This document shows positions 1 to 7,595 of a DNA stretch of 52,634 nt, one piece after another. Under the pieces are notes generated by a model, which did not search any database, was not told the origin of the DNA, and saw only the letters and a list, made by a program, of their open reading frames with translations. This DNA is from Paracoccaceae bacterium (lineage in GTDB: Bacteria; Pseudomonadota; Alphaproteobacteria; Rhodobacterales; Rhodobacteraceae). The translations under genes and the position numbers were made by a program. The stretch is from assembly GCA_902631295.1 (NCBI GenBank), contig CACOXV010000012.1:1-52634 (forward strand), given 5' to 3'. Positions within the stretch are counted from its first letter, which is position 1, and every line of letters begins with the position of its first letter.

Positions 1-1073
1 GGGTTGTGGAGAGGTGCGCCTTTACGATCCCACTCATGGCAGCCCCTCAGTGGCATAATGAATGCTGATTTTCTAGTGGCGTAAGAAAGTCGTTTTGTAT
101 GAGCTTTGGCTACGTCTTTGCGCTCATCGTCTGATAGGACGATCGAAGACAAAAGCCGATTATGAGCATGTACTTCGTGATCTTTCCAGCGTACATCCAA
201 ATCTCGCCATCCAGGAAAATCTACTAGGTCGTAACAGCCAGGGGCCACTATCTGTGGCACGCCGGCCTTTGCTGCTGCCGTTAACCGGTTTGGCCCGGCG
301 GAAACTACTGAGCCAAAAAGATGATTACCAACCTCTTGGGTGGCTAGGTCCATTACACATACGAAACGCCCCTTTGCAGCTAGGTCTTCAAATGCCTGTC
401 CACCCATTCCCGTAGGATGAAAGACTGCTACTTCATAGCCACGCATTTCCAAGGCTGGTTTCAGTGTGACCATATATTGAAGGACGGTTTTTCCAAACGA
501 CGTCATCCCCACCATCGGTTTTTTAATGTCTGGTTTTACTACCGCTTTTGCTGCTCCCAAAATGGCCCCCGCAGCTTGGCTGAGCGATGCTTTGCAAATG
601 CTGTTTAATCCATATAGGCCGCCTGCCCAAAGGATCATTTGTACATCGGCTGGGATACGCTCAGTTGGCAACAGCGGTGAGAATGCGATTGTCGAGATAA
701 TATATTTTGGGAAACCCAGCGGCAGCGCAAGACAGACATCCAGTGCCAGATCCGTTCCCATTGATCCGCCCAGAATAACAACACCATCAATTTGTCTTTC
801 AGTATAGGCTTGTATCGCCAGTTGGCAGGCACCAAGAGCCATTGTTTGCATAGCTTTGTTTTCATCATCCAGAGCGATGGTTTTTGTTATGTTACTATCT
901 GCAGCGGCGGCCACATCGTGTTTTGAAAAATCAGTGAATTCAATTGGGTCGTTGAGTATGCTTACATCCATGGTGACGGTAGCACCGCCCTGGTCTTTGA
1001 TAATATGCTCTAAGTAACGAAGTTCGTCTTCTTTGGTGTCGTATGTACCAATGATAAGGATTTTCTTTTTCAT
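1..1073 (-). CDS. UPF0261 / Tm-1-like ATP-binding protein (3' end beyond window)
   Basis: The frame is open from an ATG at 1073 to the left edge, 357 codons without a stop, so the C-terminus lies outside the window; family members are about 400 residues. The N-terminus begins MKKKILIIGTYDTKEDELRY, the nucleotide-binding start typical of UPF0261, and a glycine-rich VILGGSMGTDLAL segment follows near residue 100. The family includes the N-terminal domain of tomato Tm-1. Its bacterial reaction is not established. Its ATG overlaps the stop of the upstream metallo-hydrolase by 4 bases, so the two are translationally coupled. In other genomes such genes are often followed by a TIM-barrel protein annotated as phosphoenolpyruvate hydrolase family, which would fall past the edge. 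The family call is firm and the function unknown. Confidence 0.88.
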   Translation of the reverse strand, partial: MKKKILIIGTYDTKEDELRYLEHIIKDQGGATVTMDVSILNDPIEFTDFSKHDVAAAADSNITKTIALDDENKAMQTMALGACQLAIQAYTERQIDGVVILGGSMGTDLALDVCLALPLGFPKYIISTIAFSPLLPTERIPADVQMILWAGGLYGLNSICKASLSQAAGAILGAAKAVVKPDIKKPMVGMTSFGKTVLQYMVTLKPALEMRGYEVAVFHPTGMGGQAFEDLAAKGRFVCVMDLATQEVGNHLFGSVVSAGPNRLTAAAKAGVPQIVAPGCYDLVDFPGWRDLDVRWKDHEVHAHNRLLSSIVLSDDERKDVAKAHTKRLSYATRKSAFIMPLRGCHEWDRKGAPLHN

Positions 1074-1939
1074 CCTCTAGTCCCTTTCGTTAGTAAAATT
1101 CGCATCCCGTCTTTTCCTACGGTCACTGGTCCGTCCCATTCTGATGCAATGGCTTCTTGCCAGTCTACATCTGTAAATTTTGGGTCATCGGCAGGCACTA
1201 GGTGATTCAGAACAAGTTGCTTCACATTGGCAGCTGCAGCGATGCGGCCAACGTCTTCTGCCATGGTGTGGCTTGCGATTAAATTTGCTCTTAGCCCTGG
1301 TGCACCAGCCATACGCGCTACCAAAGCGTCGATCCCTTCGCTAAGCATTGCTTCATGTATCAAAAGATCGGCGTGCTTGGCAAACTCAGCCAATGGTTCA
1401 AAATAGCAAGTGTCAGCCGAAAAAATGACTGTTTGTGATCCTGTCTTGAACCGCAATGCAAAGCAGTCCTTTACTGGTGGATGATCTACACGCAGCGCAC
1501 TTACCGTAATATCGGCGAAAGAGGTTACATTTCCTTCACCATACTCATGCACCTTTACAAGTTGATCTAGGGGTTTTCGTTTGTCGTCTACAGTTCGTAT
1601 ATTATGGTCAAAACTCATAGATTTGAGGAAATATTGCCAATAATTGAGCAATCCTGGTGGTCCATAAAGTGGCAAGCTTCTTGGAGGCCCGGATGTCCAA
1701 GCTGTATAGATCAGTGGCCCGAGATCAAGAAGGTGATCTGAATGTAAATGAGTAATGACAATTGCGTCCAGATCAGACAGGGCTATATCCGCTTCGACCA
1801 AAGCTCGCGTTGCACCAATTCCACAATCTATAAGGATCGTTTGGCCATCCATTTGTAATACCGATGATGAGGGAGAAGGACTGCCTTTGCGCAATGACGG
1901 GCCACCCTTAGTTCCCAATAATGTGACGGCGTTGATCAC
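1070..1939 (-). CDS. MBL-fold metallo-hydrolase (RNase Z / lactonase-like)
   Basis: A 289-residue metallo-beta-lactamase-fold protein. The metal motif HLHSDH sits at residues 64-69 (H64, H66, D68, H69). Further probable ligands are H153, D176 (in FSADT), H224 (in SHTMAEDVG) and H246 (in LNHLVP), an arrangement like RNase Z and related phosphodiesterase or lactonase-type hydrolases. No signal peptide is visible, so it is probably cytoplasmic with two metal ions. The ATG overlaps the stop of the aminotransferase gene by 4 bases, and its own stop overlaps the next gene by 4, placing it mid-operon. The substrate is unknown. In this setting it may open a lactone or cyclic intermediate, but that is inference. 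Confidence 0.88.
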   Translation of the reverse strand: MINAVTLLGTKGGPSLRKGSPSPSSSVLQMDGQTILIDCGIGATRALVEADIALSDLDAIVITHLHSDHLLDLGPLIYTAWTSGPPRSLPLYGPPGLLNYWQYFLKSMSFDHNIRTVDDKRKPLDQLVKVHEYGEGNVTSFADITVSALRVDHPPVKDCFALRFKTGSQTVIFSADTCYFEPLAEFAKHADLLIHEAMLSEGIDALVARMAGAPGLRANLIASHTMAEDVGRIAAAANVKQLVLNHLVPADDPKFTDVDWQEAIASEWDGPVTVGKDGMRILLTKGTRG

Positions 1940-3294
1940 AGTGGGTTGGCCGCCATAGCCGCGTCAATTGCATCAATAATAGCTGCGGTTTCTTTTTCAG
2001 ATATAACTAGAGGTGGCGATAATATGACATTAGGTCCCGAAACACGTACCATCACCCCGTTTTGATAGATCGATTTGTAGATTGCGTTGACTTTGTCCTT
2101 TTTAGGAGCCGCTTTGGTCGTTCGGTCAGATGTAAGTTCCAATGCTGTCATTAAACCGTGCCCACCACGCACATCGCCAATGATTTCATATTTTTCGACT
2201 AATTTCTTAACTCCCTCAAAGATCTGTTTGCCACGTGATGCTGCGTTTTTATTCACTTCTAAACGTACTGTTTCTTTTACACATGCTATGGCTGCGGCAG
2301 CGCCTACTGGGTGTCCAGAGTAGGTGTAGCCAGATCCAATTGCAGCTTTTCCAGTAGTATCTTCCTCAAACACCTCAGCGATCTTTTGGTTTAACATAAC
2401 AGCGCCAAACGGAAAATAGCCGTTAGTAATCGCCTTGGCTGTACACATCATATCAGACTGCACCCCCCAAAGACGTGATCCAGACCAAGCACCAGTACGG
2501 CCATAAGCGGTAATGACTTCATCGGCGATCAATAAAATTCCATATTTGTCACAGATGTTCCGTATTGCAGGCATGAAACTCTCGTGGGGTGGTATTACTC
2601 CGCCTGCACCCAGGATAGGTTCCATAATAAATGCAGCAATAGTACCTGCGCCTTGAAATGCAATCTCATCTTCGAATGCGGCTATGCAATGTCCTGCTAG
2701 CTTTTCAGGGTCAGTTTCATTGAAAGGATTTCGATAAGGATATGGTGCGGGGATGTGGTAACAACCCGGCATCAAAGGTTCGTATTGCATCCGAAAGTTT
2801 GAGTTGCCGTTTACTGAGGCACAACTCGTGTGAGTGCCATGATAGCCTTTCTTAAGGCTAATATATTTTACGCGGCTGCTTTCTCCTCGAAGTTTATGAT
2901 ATTGCCGGGCCAATCGTAACGCGATTTCGACGCTGTCTGACCCACCGGACGTAAAAAAGGAGCGTACCATGCCATCGGGTGCAAAGAAATCTCGCAACAT
3001 TTCGCTCAACTCAATCGCTTTATCATTTGTGGTGCCGCGAAACGTTGAATAGAAGGGTAATTCACTGAGTTGTTCTGTGATTGCATTTTTCACTACTTCA
3101 CAAGAATATCCAAGGTTGACATTCCATAATCCGCCTACGGCATCAATCATGGATGAGCCATCAGCATCGCGGATCGTACAGCCCTCACCTGCGGTAATAA
3201 TGGCAGGAGGATTAGCTTGCATTTCTGCGGGATGTGCCATCGGGTGCCATAGATGCTTGGCGTTGTGTGCGGATAGATAATTAGAATCTTTCAT
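1936..3294 (-). CDS. class III (omega-amino) PLP aminotransferase
   Basis: A 452-residue fold-type-I aminotransferase of the class III group that uses omega-amines or omega-amino acids with pyruvate or 2-oxoglutarate. Visible elements are the phosphate-binding SGGSDS near residue 116, YHGTHTSCAS near 151, the cofactor Asp D258 in IADEV, and the Schiff-base lysine K287 in TAKAITNGYFPFGA. Length is normal and the ATG at 3294 is supported. It lies 3 bases after the IclR stop and overlaps the hydrolase start by 4 bases. Together with the decarboxylase and aldehyde dehydrogenases on the other arm, it could convert an arylethylamine to its aldehyde; this is inference. Beta-alanine, taurine or another omega-amine is equally possible from sequence alone. 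Confidence 0.92.
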   Translation of the reverse strand: MKDSNYLSAHNAKHLWHPMAHPAEMQANPPAIITAGEGCTIRDADGSSMIDAVGGLWNVNLGYSCEVVKNAITEQLSELPFYSTFRGTTNDKAIELSEMLRDFFAPDGMVRSFFTSGGSDSVEIALRLARQYHKLRGESSRVKYISLKKGYHGTHTSCASVNGNSNFRMQYEPLMPGCYHIPAPYPYRNPFNETDPEKLAGHCIAAFEDEIAFQGAGTIAAFIMEPILGAGGVIPPHESFMPAIRNICDKYGILLIADEVITAYGRTGAWSGSRLWGVQSDMMCTAKAITNGYFPFGAVMLNQKIAEVFEEDTTGKAAIGSGYTYSGHPVGAAAAIACVKETVRLEVNKNAASRGKQIFEGVKKLVEKYEIIGDVRGGHGLMTALELTSDRTTKAAPKKDKVNAIYKSIYQNGVMVRVSGPNVILSPPLVISEKETAAIIDAIDAAMAANPL

Positions 3295-3297
3295 CGG

Positions 3298-4089
3298 CTA
3301 TACCTCCAGTTTTGTTGCCCAAGCCTTAGCAACATTTGTGGGGATTTGGCCTCCCAAGTCCCTGCAAAGCTCAGTGCTGGCTGTAATCAGTTTTGTGATC
3401 ATGGTCTCATGAAAAGTTTCATTTATACGTGACACCGGGATAGCGATAGCAAGAGTGCCAATGGCGTCTCCTTTGACTCCAAAAAATGGAACTGCTACCG
3501 AACTGACTTCGTCTTCATATGATTGATCTGTAAAGGCAAAACCGCAGGCACGTATTGTCTCTAAATTGGCTTGTATATCTATAGCATTAGTTGGAGTGCT
3601 ATCAGTAAAACTGACCAATTTTTTTGATAAGATTTTACCTACAAAGGTATCATCATGGAAAGCTAACAAGGCAAGTCCTGATGAGGTAGCATGAAATGGT
3701 AGAATTTCTGCCTCATCAAAGTTAACACGAACTTTATGATTGCCTCCGTCTTTGGCATAAATCGCCGACATACCATTTTTTTGTGGCAACGCGGCGTGGA
3801 CTAGTTCGTGGATGTCATTGGCAATTCTGTCCACATAATACTTTACAGTTTTAACAATTGGCACTGTATTTTCTCGCACAGCAGCTAGTCGGATTACCGC
3901 TGGACCAAGACGGTACGCTTTTGTCAAATAGTTTTGTTCGAGGAACCCACTGTTCTTAAGTGCAGTCAGATGTCTGTGCAAGGTTCCTTTGTCGATACTA
4001 GTTCGTTTTTTGAACTCGGTTAGTCCAATTTCAGGACGATTGCTGGAGAAATGTTCTAACAGCGTGAGTGCCTTCTCGATTGTTGACAT
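3298..4089 (-). CDS. IclR-family transcriptional regulator
   Basis: A 263-residue regulator starting MSTIEKALTLLEHFSSNRPE, with a winged helix-turn-helix around residues 18-60 (GLTEFKKRTSIDKGTLHRHL) and a C-terminal effector-binding domain containing the typical VAVPFFGVKGDAIGTLAIAI segment. The ATG at 4089 is chosen over a longer TTG start because it matches family N-termini and is preceded by AGAGG about 11 bases upstream. IclR proteins commonly control aromatic-compound catabolism and bind palindromes in divergent promoters. Such a palindrome lies between this gene and the aldehyde dehydrogenase. It heads the minus-strand aminotransferase/hydrolase/UPF0261 operon and probably regulates both arms. 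Confidence 0.92.
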   Translation of the reverse strand: MSTIEKALTLLEHFSSNRPEIGLTEFKKRTSIDKGTLHRHLTALKNSGFLEQNYLTKAYRLGPAVIRLAAVRENTVPIVKTVKYYVDRIANDIHELVHAALPQKNGMSAIYAKDGGNHKVRVNFDEAEILPFHATSSGLALLAFHDDTFVGKILSKKLVSFTDSTPTNAIDIQANLETIRACGFAFTDQSYEDEVSSVAVPFFGVKGDAIGTLAIAIPVSRINETFHETMITKLITASTELCRDLGGQIPTNVAKAWATKLEV

Positions 4090-4114
4090 TTTTGTAGTAC
4101 CTCTGCCCTTACAC

Positions 4115-4143
4115 TTGACAGCCAAAAAATCATTCGTCAATAT
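4115..4143 (+). promoter_or_regulatory. candidate sigma-70 promoter for the aldehyde dehydrogenase arm
   Basis: TTGACA at 4115-4120 is a consensus -35 box. A 17-base spacer leads to CAATAT at 4138-4143, which matches three of the six -10 positions. It lies in the divergent region between the IclR gene and the plus-strand aldehyde dehydrogenase, with an inverted repeat just downstream. The -35 is strong and the -10 weak, so the call is tentative. Confidence 0.4.
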
Positions 4144-4159
4144 CAAATAGTACTCCACC

Positions 4160-4176
4160 GGTTCATTATTTGAACC
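4160..4176. promoter_or_regulatory. 17-bp inverted repeat, candidate IclR operator
   Basis: GGTTCA (4160-4165), spacer TTATT, then TGAACC (4171-4176) form a perfect 6-bp inverted repeat with an AT-only centre. It sits 21 bases before the preferred ATG of the aldehyde dehydrogenase and just downstream of the candidate promoter, a repressor-like position. IclR-family proteins bind palindromes of about this size in divergent regions. Assignment to the neighbouring regulator is inference from position. Confidence 0.6.
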
Positions 4177-4196
4177 AAAGTCTGTTGGGAGGCAGA

Positions 4197-5669
4197 ATGC
4201 GACAGGAGGATTTAGACGTGCTCCGGGCAATGCCTGTTGCAACGCCTACTATGATAATAAATGGTAAACCTTTAATGGCAAAGACTGGCGCTACTTTGAA
4301 CGTAGTTTCGCCAATCGATGGCACTTTACTGACGAAGATACCTGATGCGAGTGAGGCCGACGTAAACGTTGCAATAACATCTGCGCGACGCAGCTTTGAT
4401 TCTGGTGCTTGGTCACGTACTCAACCCATACTGCGTAAAAAAATTATGCTAGCGTGGGCTGACCTGATCGACAAACATGCGATTGAGCTTGCAGTGCTTG
4501 GTGTTCGTGACAACGGCACCGAAATTTCGATGGCTTACAAGGCAGAACCTATGTCTGCAGCCAATACGATCCGTTATTATGCAGAGTCAATTGACAAAAT
4601 TTATGGTGAAGTTGCCCCGACTGACCCATCCACACTGGCGATGATTTTAAAAGAACCTATTGGTGTTGTCGGTGCAATCGTGCCGTGGAACTTCCCACTT
4701 ATGATCTCCGCGTGGAAGATCGCGCCAGCATTGGCCATGGGAAATTCTTTTGTTCTTAAACCCTCTGAGGTGGCGTCCTTGTCTGTCTTGCGAATGGTGG
4801 CTTTAGCACATGAAGCCGGCTTGCCCGACGGTGTACTGAATGTCGTAACTGGAGCCGGGCCAGTATCAGGGCGCGCACTCGCAATGTCGATGGATGTTGA
4901 TGCTTTGGCATTTACTGGTTCGGGCCTTGTTGGTCGAACACTTTTGGAAGCCGCCGCCAACTCTAATCTGAAACGTGTATTCCTGGAGCTGGGCGGTAAA
5001 TCTCCTCATATTGTTTTTGATGATGCACATGACCTAGATTCTGCTGCTCAAGCAGTGGTTATGGGAATTTTTCGTAACTCTGGTCAGGTTTGCATAGCTG
5101 GATCTAGGCTATTGGTGCAGCACACTATTCACGACGCTTTTGTGGAGAAAATTGTCAATCTGACTGAAAAAATGAAAGTGGGTGATCCATTAGATTTACA
5201 AACTCAAATTGGCGCAATCAGTTCAGAAGCCCATTTGCGGCGTATTCAAAATGCACTTCATGGTGTAGATTCAATCGCTTCCGGTGGTTTTCAGATTCTT
5301 TCTGAGACTGGAGGCTACTACATGGCCCCAACGATTGTTACCGACATGGGTGTGGATGATAGGCTTGTGCGTGAGGAGGTATTTGGACCAGTCTTAACAG
5401 TGAGTCGCTTTAAAGATGAGTTGGATGCGGTAACCCAAGCAAATGCGTCAGAGCTTGGTTTAGCTGCTGGTGTCTGGACATCAGACTTGGGGCGAGCGCA
5501 TCGGATGGTAGCCAAAATCAATAGCGGTGTTGTTCATGTTAACACCTATGGCGGCGCTGATAATACCGTGCCGTTAGGAGGTTATAAGCAATCTGGTAAT
5601 GGTTATGATAAATCTCTGCACGCGATTGAAAAGTTTATTAACAATAAAACTGCATGGATTAAGCTATGA
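4197..5669 (+). CDS. NAD(P)-dependent aldehyde dehydrogenase
   Basis: A 490-residue ALDH-superfamily enzyme oxidising an aldehyde to a carboxylate with NAD(P). Numbered from the ATG at 4197: PWNFPL with N165, general base E264 in LELGGKSP, and nucleophile C299 in GQVCIAG. The ATG at 4197 is preferred to the upstream TTG at 4170 because GGGAGG lies 4 bases before it. The gene is transcribed divergently from the IclR operon across a region with a palindrome. Its closest relatives by eye are betaine-, phenylacetaldehyde- or gamma-glutamyl-type ALDHs. Here it would be well placed to oxidise an arylacetaldehyde to the substrate of the hpa genes. The substrate is inference; the family is certain. 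Confidence 0.93.
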   Translation: MRQEDLDVLRAMPVATPTMIINGKPLMAKTGATLNVVSPIDGTLLTKIPDASEADVNVAITSARRSFDSGAWSRTQPILRKKIMLAWADLIDKHAIELAVLGVRDNGTEISMAYKAEPMSAANTIRYYAESIDKIYGEVAPTDPSTLAMILKEPIGVVGAIVPWNFPLMISAWKIAPALAMGNSFVLKPSEVASLSVLRMVALAHEAGLPDGVLNVVTGAGPVSGRALAMSMDVDALAFTGSGLVGRTLLEAAANSNLKRVFLELGGKSPHIVFDDAHDLDSAAQAVVMGIFRNSGQVCIAGSRLLVQHTIHDAFVEKIVNLTEKMKVGDPLDLQTQIGAISSEAHLRRIQNALHGVDSIASGGFQILSETGGYYMAPTIVTDMGVDDRLVREEVFGPVLTVSRFKDELDAVTQANASELGLAAGVWTSDLGRAHRMVAKINSGVVHVNTYGGADNTVPLGGYKQSGNGYDKSLHAIEKFINNKTAWIKL

Positions 5670-5922
5670 TTGAAACGTTTAAGAATAATTTAAATCTTGT
5701 GGTTTTCGAAGACTAACTCATTCTGGAGAAACTGGCACGTTCCATGAAGTTTAAATAAACCCATGCTGGCCTGAAATAATAAAATAAAATATGTACAGCA
5801 ATCGGTGAAGCTTATCGCGGAACTTTTTATTAAAAGTGGGATGAATTTAATCGCCGTAGTGGTTAAGGTGATGATGAAGTACGTGCTTTTTATTTACCAT
5901 TTATTAAAAGGAAGTGCATTAA
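5670..5922. other. 253-bp intergenic region upstream of the hpa operon
   Basis: No gene is supported here. It contains an inverted repeat at 5822-5837 (ACTTTT, TATT, AAAAGT) and AT-rich stretches that could hold a promoter for the following flavoprotein gene. AAAAGGAAG near 5906-5914 is the ribosome-binding site of that gene. I found no convincing -35/-10 pair and no terminator for the upstream aldehyde dehydrogenase. Confidence 0.4.
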
Positions 5923-7137
5923 ATGAGTTCTGTTATTGTTATTGGTGCAGGTCAGGCGGCAGCCTCTTTTTGTGCAAAATTTAGGACTTTGGACCACAGA
6001 ACACCATTGACCATATACGGGGACGAGCCCGAAATCCCGTATCAGAGGCCGCCCCTGTCTAAGAAATATGCAACAGGTGATATGGCTAGGTCGCAGCTCT
6101 ACTTACGCCCTGAAGCCTGGTACGTTGATCAGAATATTGAACTCAATACTAGCGTGAAGGTGACATGTATCGATCGAGCTAAACGTGAAGTACATCTGTC
6201 CGATGGCACAACTGCACAATGGTCCAAGCTTATGATTGCCACTGGGTCTAAAGTGCGTGAATTGCCAAACTCTGTAACCAATAATTTGTCTGGTTTACAC
6301 TATATCCGCACCTTAGAGGATGCTAACAAATTTGGCGATGTATTAAGAAAGGGACGTCGTATTGTAATTATTGGTGGAGGTTATATCGGGCTTGAAGCTG
6401 CAGCAGTATGCGCACAGAAGGGTATGAAAGTGACCTTGGTTGAGGCAGGCTTACGCATACTGCAGCGTGTGGCTTGTAGGGAAACCTCTGAATGGTTCAA
6501 ACGACTACATTCAGAGGAAGGGGTCGATATAAAAGAAGGTGTTGGCCTATCTCATTTTGAGGGGCAAGGCGGAAAGCTGACCCGAGCGGTTCTTAATGAC
6601 AAATCCGTAATAGATGCAGAGGTTGCTGTGGTTGGAATTGGTATTTTGCCTAGCACTGAGTTGGCTGAAGAGTGTGGGCTAGCAGTTGAAAATGGAATTA
6701 TTGTGAATGGGGTCTGTCAGACGAACGATCTAGATATTTATGCGGCGGGCGATTGTGCAGTAAGTGATTACAAAGGCATTTTAACAAGGTTAGAATCGGT
6801 GCCAAACGCAATTGATCAAGCTACAATTGCAGGTACACATGCAGCCACAGGAGCAGCGCCCAATTACGTCGCAAAACCTTGGTTTTGGTCAGACCAATTT
6901 GATGTAAAGCTGCAAATTGCGGGTCTTAATCGTGGTTATACTTCTGTAGTTACAAGGGCTGGGAAAACGTCCAGATCAATAGCTCATTTTTATTATAACG
7001 GTGAAAAGCTCTTGGCCATCGATGCTATGAACGCACCTAGTGTTTACATGATCGGAAAAAGATTGCTCGAGGCGGGGAAAACAATACTACCAGAACATGC
7101 TGCAGATGTTGACTTTAATCTAAAGTCGTTGATGTAA
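5923..7137 (+). CDS. FAD-dependent ferredoxin/rubredoxin reductase-like oxidoreductase
   Basis: A 404-residue flavoprotein of the oxygenase-coupled reductase type (rhodocoxin, putidaredoxin or ferredoxin reductase). It has an N-terminal FAD fold (VIVIGAGQAAASF, residues 4-16), the RPPLSKKY segment near 42-49, a second nucleotide-binding fold for NAD(P)H (IIGGGYIGLEAAA, 149-161) and the FAD-binding IYAAGDCA near residue 280. Such reductases pass electrons from NAD(P)H to a ferredoxin serving a Rieske oxygenase or P450, neither of which is in the window. Start: ATG at 5923 with AAGGAAG upstream. It is followed after 68 bases by hpaF, so it probably leads the hpa operon. It may supply a ring hydroxylase encoded elsewhere (inference). 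Confidence 0.88.
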   Translation: MSSVIVIGAGQAAASFCAKFRTLDHRTPLTIYGDEPEIPYQRPPLSKKYATGDMARSQLYLRPEAWYVDQNIELNTSVKVTCIDRAKREVHLSDGTTAQWSKLMIATGSKVRELPNSVTNNLSGLHYIRTLEDANKFGDVLRKGRRIVIIGGGYIGLEAAAVCAQKGMKVTLVEAGLRILQRVACRETSEWFKRLHSEEGVDIKEGVGLSHFEGQGGKLTRAVLNDKSVIDAEVAVVGIGILPSTELAEECGLAVENGIIVNGVCQTNDLDIYAAGDCAVSDYKGILTRLESVPNAIDQATIAGTHAATGAAPNYVAKPWFWSDQFDVKLQIAGLNRGYTSVVTRAGKTSRSIAHFYYNGEKLLAIDAMNAPSVYMIGKRLLEAGKTILPEHAADVDFNLKSLM

Positions 7138-7205
7138 AATGATATGTTTGCAAGTTCAATATAGATTTCTTAAATTGAGAACAATCAACGCTTTAAGGGT
7201 ATGTG

Positions 7206-7595
7206 ATGCCGCACTTCCAAATTGAGTATTCTGCTAACATTGAAGATGTAGTGGATATAAGTGCTTTGTGTGATAATATTCGAACATCAGCGGCCAAGGT
7301 CCAAGCATTCCCGATAGCAGGTATTCGGGTGCGCGCAGTTCGAGTGGAGCATTTCGCAATAGCCGATGGCAATCCAAAACATGGGTTTATTGACCTCAGC
7401 ATTCGTTTGCGCGAGGGGCGACCTGATAATGTGAAGCTTGATGCTCTAAATGTGATTTTTTCTGCCCTTAAAAACTTTACGGCTAATGCTATGGAAACCA
7501 GGTCCATTGCTCTATCAGCAGAGATGCGCGACATTGATAATGTTCTCTCTGCTAAATTTGGTAACATCCGCGATCATATTAAGGATAGCTCATGA
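7206..7595 (+). CDS. hpaF: 5-carboxymethyl-2-hydroxymuconate delta-isomerase
   Basis: A 129-residue protein of the tautomerase-superfamily isomerase that acts after semialdehyde oxidation in homoprotocatechuate meta-cleavage. The ATG at 7206 gives MPHFQIEYSANIED; the proline after Met becomes the N-terminal catalytic Pro once Met is removed, which decides this start over the GTG 3 bases upstream. AAGGG lies about 6 bases before. Length matches the family (about 125-130). The stop overlaps the hpaE ATG by 4 bases. The C-terminal region LSAEMRDIDNVLSAKFGNIR is typical of the family. The call is firm from sequence and neighbours together. Confidence 0.9.
   Translation: MPHFQIEYSANIEDVVDISALCDNIRTSAAKVQAFPIAGIRVRAVRVEHFAIADGNPKHGFIDLSIRLREGRPDNVKLDALNVIFSALKNFTANAMETRSIALSAEMRDIDNVLSAKFGNIRDHIKDSS

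Noticed and set aside
7193-7567. Minus-strand ORF over hpaF
   Set aside because: Antisense shadow of hpaF, whose start, length and N-terminal proline all fit the isomerase family.
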